This document shows positions 4,638-7,880 of a DNA stretch of 7,880 bases, in pieces; position 1 is the first letter of the stretch; each line of letters opens with the position of its first letter. The DNA comes from Euryarchaeota archaeon UBA550 (GTDB lineage: Archaea; Thermoplasmatota; Poseidoniia; Poseidoniales; Poseidoniaceae), in contig DAYA01000078.1 of the NCBI GenBank assembly GCA_002506705.1, positions 1-7,880 on the forward strand. The letters are read 5' to 3'. Under the pieces are notes generated by a model that had not been told where the DNA came from, did not search any database, and saw nothing but the letters and a program-made list of their open reading frames with translations. The translations under genes were made by a program, and so were the position numbers.

Positions 4638-6249
4638 ACAACCTGTGGCCTGTAAATAGCATAGAGATACCTCTTGCATTAGCCTCATCGATTACTTCCT
4701 GGTCTCTAATCGAGCCCCCGGGATGAACAATTGCGGCAGCCCCAGCCTCTGCTGCTTGCTCAATTCCATCCTTGAATGGGAAGAAGGCGTCACTTGCTAA
4801 AACGCAACCCTTGCCTCTTTCTCCTGCCCTTCTAGCAGCAATTCTAACCGCTTCAACACGACTGGTCTGTCCAGGTCCTATGCCTACGGTTGCTAAGCCT
4901 TGAACCATCACGATAGCGTTTGATTTCACCTGTTCACAGACTCTTACTGCGAACTTCATTGACGCGATTTGCTCTTCGGTTGGTGCAACATCTGTTACCA
5001 CCTTGGCCTTGCTCCAGTCGATTACTGGTGCTTCCTCGGTTTGGATTAACCATCCGCCCTCAATAGGCTTGCGTACCGTCTTTCTTGGAAGTGGAGCTAG
5101 TCGATTGTTTGGCGAATTAATTGTGAGAACTCTACGATTTTTCTTCTCCATCAAAATTTCCTTTGCTCCTTCTTCATATGCTGGAGCCATCAATACCTCG
5201 ACGAATAATGATCCAAGGGCCTCTGCAAATTCAACAGTTACCGGTTCATTAACACAAATTATGGAGCCAAATGCACTTTCTGGATCGCTAGCCAACGCAG
5301 CCTCATAAGCCTCTAACTGTGTCTTTCCAAGTGCTGCTCCACATGGATTGTTGTGTTTAACAATCACACAAGCGTGTGGCGTTTCTGGCCATTCATCAGT
5401 GGACAAAGAGCGGCATAATCTTAGAGTTGCATCCGCGTCTGAGTAATTGTTGTAACTCATCGCCTTGTTTCCTTCTACTTTAGCGGTGACTAAGGTTTCA
5501 CCCTCAACGGCCCCGGGGTCAACGTACAGTGCTGCTGCTTGATGTGAATTCTCCCCATAGCGAAGATGCAACTTTCTGTGTGCTGCAACAGTCATTGTGG
5601 CTGGAAGGCGACGGGATTGCTCTTCGGTATCATCACTTTCTTCGGGAAGGCCATTCCATCTGCCAGCTAACTCGTTTGAGATTGCTGAATCATAGGTAGC
5701 AGTGTGCTCATAGGCTTTTAGTGCAAGATTTCTTCGAGTTTCCAGAGAAACGCTACCTGACTTTAACTCATCAATAATTGAAGAGTAATCTCCGGGATTG
5801 CATGCAATTACTACGTTGAGATGGTTCTTAGCAGAAGCACGAACCATGGTAGGTCCGCCTATGTCAACCATCTCGAGCAAGTCCAAGTCATCTAGTGGTG
5901 GCTCAATCGCTGCAGCATCGCTAAATGGATACAGGTTACAGGCAACTATCTCAATCATTGGATAACCCAGGTCTTTGAGCCCTTGCGCGTCTTCTTCCTT
6001 CTCCAACCTACAGAGAAGAGGGCCGTGAATTGCGGGATGAAGAGATTTCACTCTTCCATCGAAAATTTCTGGGTGTCCAGTTACATCTGATACTCCGATT
6101 ACATCCAATCCTGCTTCGCGCAATTTACGAGCTGTTCCGCCGGTTGAAACGAGTTCGTATCCGAGGCTGTCCAAGCCTTTTGCAAACTCAATTATTCCAG
6201 TTTTGTCGTACACAGAAAGTAGTGCGCGTGGACGAGATGACGGCTCCAT
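4627..6249 (-). CDS. purH: Bifunctional AICAR formyltransferase / IMP cyclohydrolase
   Basis: PurH carries out the last two steps of IMP synthesis: formylation of AICAR with 10-formyltetrahydrofolate, then ring closure. The 540 residues are close to the usual bacterial length (about 530). The N-terminal cyclohydrolase domain (about 8-200) shows LLSVYDKTGI, STGGTARKL (35-43), GRVKSLHPAIHG (65-76, with K68), NLYPF (105-109) and VDIGGPT (128-134). The formyltransferase domain (about 222-540) shows LRYGENSHQ (229-237), the catalytic pair K298-H299 in KHNNPCGAALG, SAFGS (325-329), VKSNAIV (441-447), ASDAFFPFKDG (485-495), HPGGSIRDQEVI (509-520) and the C-terminal FTGHRLFRH. Both halves therefore look intact. 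The ATG at 6249 is just upstream of the conserved start and has no ribosome binding site. The gene is 52 bases behind the chaperonin gene on the same strand and may have its own promoter (ATACAT near 6269-6274). Confidence 0.98.
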   Translation of the reverse strand: MEPSSRPRALLSVYDKTGIIEFAKGLDSLGYELVSTGGTARKLREAGLDVIGVSDVTGHPEIFDGRVKSLHPAIHGPLLCRLEKEEDAQGLKDLGYPMIEIVACNLYPFSDAAAIEPPLDDLDLLEMVDIGGPTMVRASAKNHLNVVIACNPGDYSSIIDELKSGSVSLETRRNLALKAYEHTATYDSAISNELAGRWNGLPEESDDTEEQSRRLPATMTVAAHRKLHLRYGENSHQAAALYVDPGAVEGETLVTAKVEGNKAMSYNNYSDADATLRLCRSLSTDEWPETPHACVIVKHNNPCGAALGKTQLEAYEAALASDPESAFGSIICVNEPVTVEFAEALGSLFVEVLMAPAYEEGAKEILMEKKNRRVLTINSPNNRLAPLPRKTVRKPIEGGWLIQTEEAPVIDWSKAKVVTDVAPTEEQIASMKFAVRVCEQVKSNAIVMVQGLATVGIGPGQTSRVEAVRIAARRAGERGKGCVLASDAFFPFKDGIEQAAEAGAAAIVHPGGSIRDQEVIDEANARGISMLFTGHRLFRH

Positions 6250-6301
6250 GTGTGGTACCCGTTAGGGAATGTATCCGGGTCAGTCTCATGAAGGTGCCGA
6301 C

Positions 6302-7864
6302 TCAGTCGCCTCTAGCAGAAATTACCTGGTCGACCCTCAATAAACCACAGGCAGACTCGCAAGCAGCGGATATCGAGTGTTCGATAGTGTATGTCGGCAG
6401 CCATGCAGATTCAATTTCTCCGGGTTTGCCAGACTGTGTGATTCCACTGTTGATTTTTCCGGACCTGTGAAGGGAACGTAACTCCAGCAAGGAGTCTATT
6501 TTGTCTTCACCAGCGTTAGATGCAAGGGCTGATGGGATTCCTTCTAGGGCGCGAGCAAAAGCTTCCATTGCTAACCTTTCTCGACCGGGGTTTCTCTCAG
6601 CAGCCTCTCGGACTTTGAGAGACGCAGCCATGTGCAGGCTGCCTCCTCCAAGAATAATCGAATCGTCCTCCTTCGCCATACAAGTAGAGCGTAATGAATC
6701 AAAGAGGCCTCTAATCGTCTCTTCTGCAGCGACTCCGTCGGTTCCACCGACCTGTATTGTTACAATTCCCGGGTTTTCGCCCACATTGATCGTTAGCCGC
6801 TCTTTTATACCCTCTGCGCCTTCCAGTCTTTGGTGTTCCAGTCCAGCGATTTGTCCCATGCAAGACGACATGTCGTCGATATGGTCACACAGTTGGGCTC
6901 CACATGCTTCTGCGATGTCTTCTGCCATCGGTTTTTCCATAGACGGCATAGCAAAAATTCCTGAATCGGCTAGAGAATGTAATACTCTAGAATCGATGCC
7001 TTCTGCACAGAAAACCACTTCGGCACCGCTCGATTTTACTTTATCGATAATCTGCTCAATTTTGTTTTGCTCGGCGTCAATGAATTTTTCGTATTGCTCA
7101 GGAGTGCTAATTTCGATTTCTGCTGCAACTACAGAATCTTCAATTTCTAAAGGACAGGACAATACTGCAACTTTCGATGCCCCGAGGCTCTTTGGCATCC
7201 TTTCTAGAGGCAGTCTCTTTTCGATAATCAATCCGGGGATCAAAACAGAAGTTGCAGGTGTTCCTTCGCCTGCTTTCGCCATTCGAACTCGCTCATAATC
7301 GCTGTCTGGAATCATCCTTACCGACTCAGAAATCAGTTTTGACAGATGGTCGAGAGCGCCTTCGGTTGAGCGCCCAACCAGAGATGTTCTAGCAACCTGT
7401 TCTAATCTGTCTCCAACAGATTCAGCCCTGGAATCTATTTCCTCAAGAGTTGCCTTTAGTGCGAGTTCGAATCCCTTGACGAGAATTAGTGGATGCAATC
7501 CTCTTTCTAGCAGTCTGCCAGCTTCACTCATCAGTTCACTTGCGAGCAGAATGCAGCCGGTCACACCATCGCCACAAGCGTTCTCTTGGCTTTCGGCTAG
7601 ACTCACAAACGCCTTTGCAGCAGGGTGTTTAACCAATAATTCTGCTACGATTTTGGCTCCATCATTTGTTACGGCCGCTTCACCGTTAGTCTTGTACAAC
7701 ATTTTGTCCAAGCCATTTGGACCAAATGTTCCTCGCAGAACGTTACCAAATGCGATGGCTGCGCCTACTAGTTTCTGCGTAACACCAATGCCGCTAGTAA
7801 CCGAGGTCGAGGAATTAGTAATCCTGACCGGAGCGGTTCCAGAGCCATCTGGTGCCTGTGCCAT
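6302..7864 (-). CDS. Divergent thermosome-like group II chaperonin subunit
   Basis: This is a 520-residue member of the thermosome/CCT family, cytosolic double-ring ATP-driven protein-folding machines, slightly shorter than the usual 540-550. Order: equatorial domain with GPNGLDKML (48-56), TNDGAKI (66-72, D68) and CGDGVTG (97-103, D99); intermediate and apical domains with the lid segment AEIEISTPEQYEKF (248-261) and VVFCAEGID (293-301); then equatorial again with FDSL (D389, the position of the hydrolysis aspartate), LGGGSLHMAASL (405-416), GREQLA-like GRERLAMEAFARALEGIP and the C-terminal LLRVDQVISAR. Oddities: the phosphate-binding GDGTTT is GDGVTG, the NDGAT threonine is Lys71, the GGGxxE glutamate is His411, the N-terminal GRDA motif is absent, and there is no Gly/Met-rich tail. 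It is probably a paralogue rather than the main folding subunit. The ATG has no ribosome binding site in the 16 bases visible upstream. Confidence 0.92.
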   Translation of the reverse strand: MAQAPDGSGTAPVRITNSSTSVTSGIGVTQKLVGAAIAFGNVLRGTFGPNGLDKMLYKTNGEAAVTNDGAKIVAELLVKHPAAKAFVSLAESQENACGDGVTGCILLASELMSEAGRLLERGLHPLILVKGFELALKATLEEIDSRAESVGDRLEQVARTSLVGRSTEGALDHLSKLISESVRMIPDSDYERVRMAKAGEGTPATSVLIPGLIIEKRLPLERMPKSLGASKVAVLSCPLEIEDSVVAAEIEISTPEQYEKFIDAEQNKIEQIIDKVKSSGAEVVFCAEGIDSRVLHSLADSGIFAMPSMEKPMAEDIAEACGAQLCDHIDDMSSCMGQIAGLEHQRLEGAEGIKERLTINVGENPGIVTIQVGGTDGVAAEETIRGLFDSLRSTCMAKEDDSIILGGGSLHMAASLKVREAAERNPGRERLAMEAFARALEGIPSALASNAGEDKIDSLLELRSLHRSGKINSGITQSGKPGEIESAWLPTYTIEHSISAACESACGLLRVDQVISARGD

Positions 7865-7880
7865 GATTAGGCGGGAATGT

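Noticed and set aside
6265..6272. The minus-strand octamer ACATTCCC occurs upstream of purH and again upstream of the chaperonin gene (7873-7880).
   Set aside because: Its distance to the two start codons differs (15 and 8 bases) and an 8-base match in an 8 kb window can arise by chance.
6501..7298. A 265-codon open frame on the plus strand inside the chaperonin gene.
   Set aside because: The opposite strand encodes unmistakable thermosome motifs over the whole range; the plus-strand product is Ser/Pro/Ile-rich without domain signals.
1..7880. Search for CRISPR repeats, insertion-sequence ends, attachment sites and long direct or inverted repeats.
   Set aside because: None was seen by eye; the window is densely coding with ordinary short gaps.

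Overview
The window looks like a stretch of a free-living archaeal chromosome, with six confident or probable family assignments, three genes of unknown function and one gene cut by the left edge. The archaeal origin rests on an archaeal-type DnaG (TOPRIM) primase and a group II chaperonin (thermosome) subunit. Both purine formyltransferases are nevertheless of the folate-dependent, bacterial type (PurN and full-length PurH). That combination, with moderate GC, fits a planktonic euryarchaeon of the Marine Group II (Poseidoniales) kind. The lineage is my inference; no rRNA or other lineage marker is present.

Layout, left to right. Bases 1-144 (-) hold the N-terminus of a protein with one membrane segment or signal anchor, cut by the window edge. 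Next comes dnaG (195-1409, -). A noncoding stretch (1410-1637) separates it from a four-gene plus-strand operon at 1638-3435: a TerB-like duplicated helical protein, an unrecognised all-helical protein with a HEAT-like look, a 69-residue helical protein, and a short MobA-family nucleotidyltransferase. The nucleotidyltransferase appears to start at a CTG codon. purN (3407-4090, -) runs tail-to-tail into that operon with a 29-base overlap. A DUF454/YbaN-type membrane protein (4134-4637, +) diverges from purN and overlaps the 3' end of purH by 11 bases. purH (4627-6249, -) follows, and behind it on the same strand lies a divergent thermosome-like chaperonin (6302-7864, -).

How the genes fit together. 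PurN (third step) and PurH (last two steps) both belong to de novo IMP synthesis and both need 10-formyltetrahydrofolate, so the cell probably makes purines the folate way rather than by the formate/ATP route (PurP, PurO) used by many archaea. DnaG and the chaperonin are information and protein-quality genes. The plus-strand operon has no assigned pathway. Its second, third and fourth genes each have a good ribosome binding site, while its first gene and most isolated genes have none, which suggests leaderless messages for promoter-proximal genes.

No tRNA, rRNA, CRISPR array, insertion sequence, integrase or long repeat was seen. The points most worth checking are the CTG start (or alternatively TGA readthrough) of the MobA-like gene, the altered ATP-site and hinge residues of the chaperonin, and the uncharacterised TerB-like operon.
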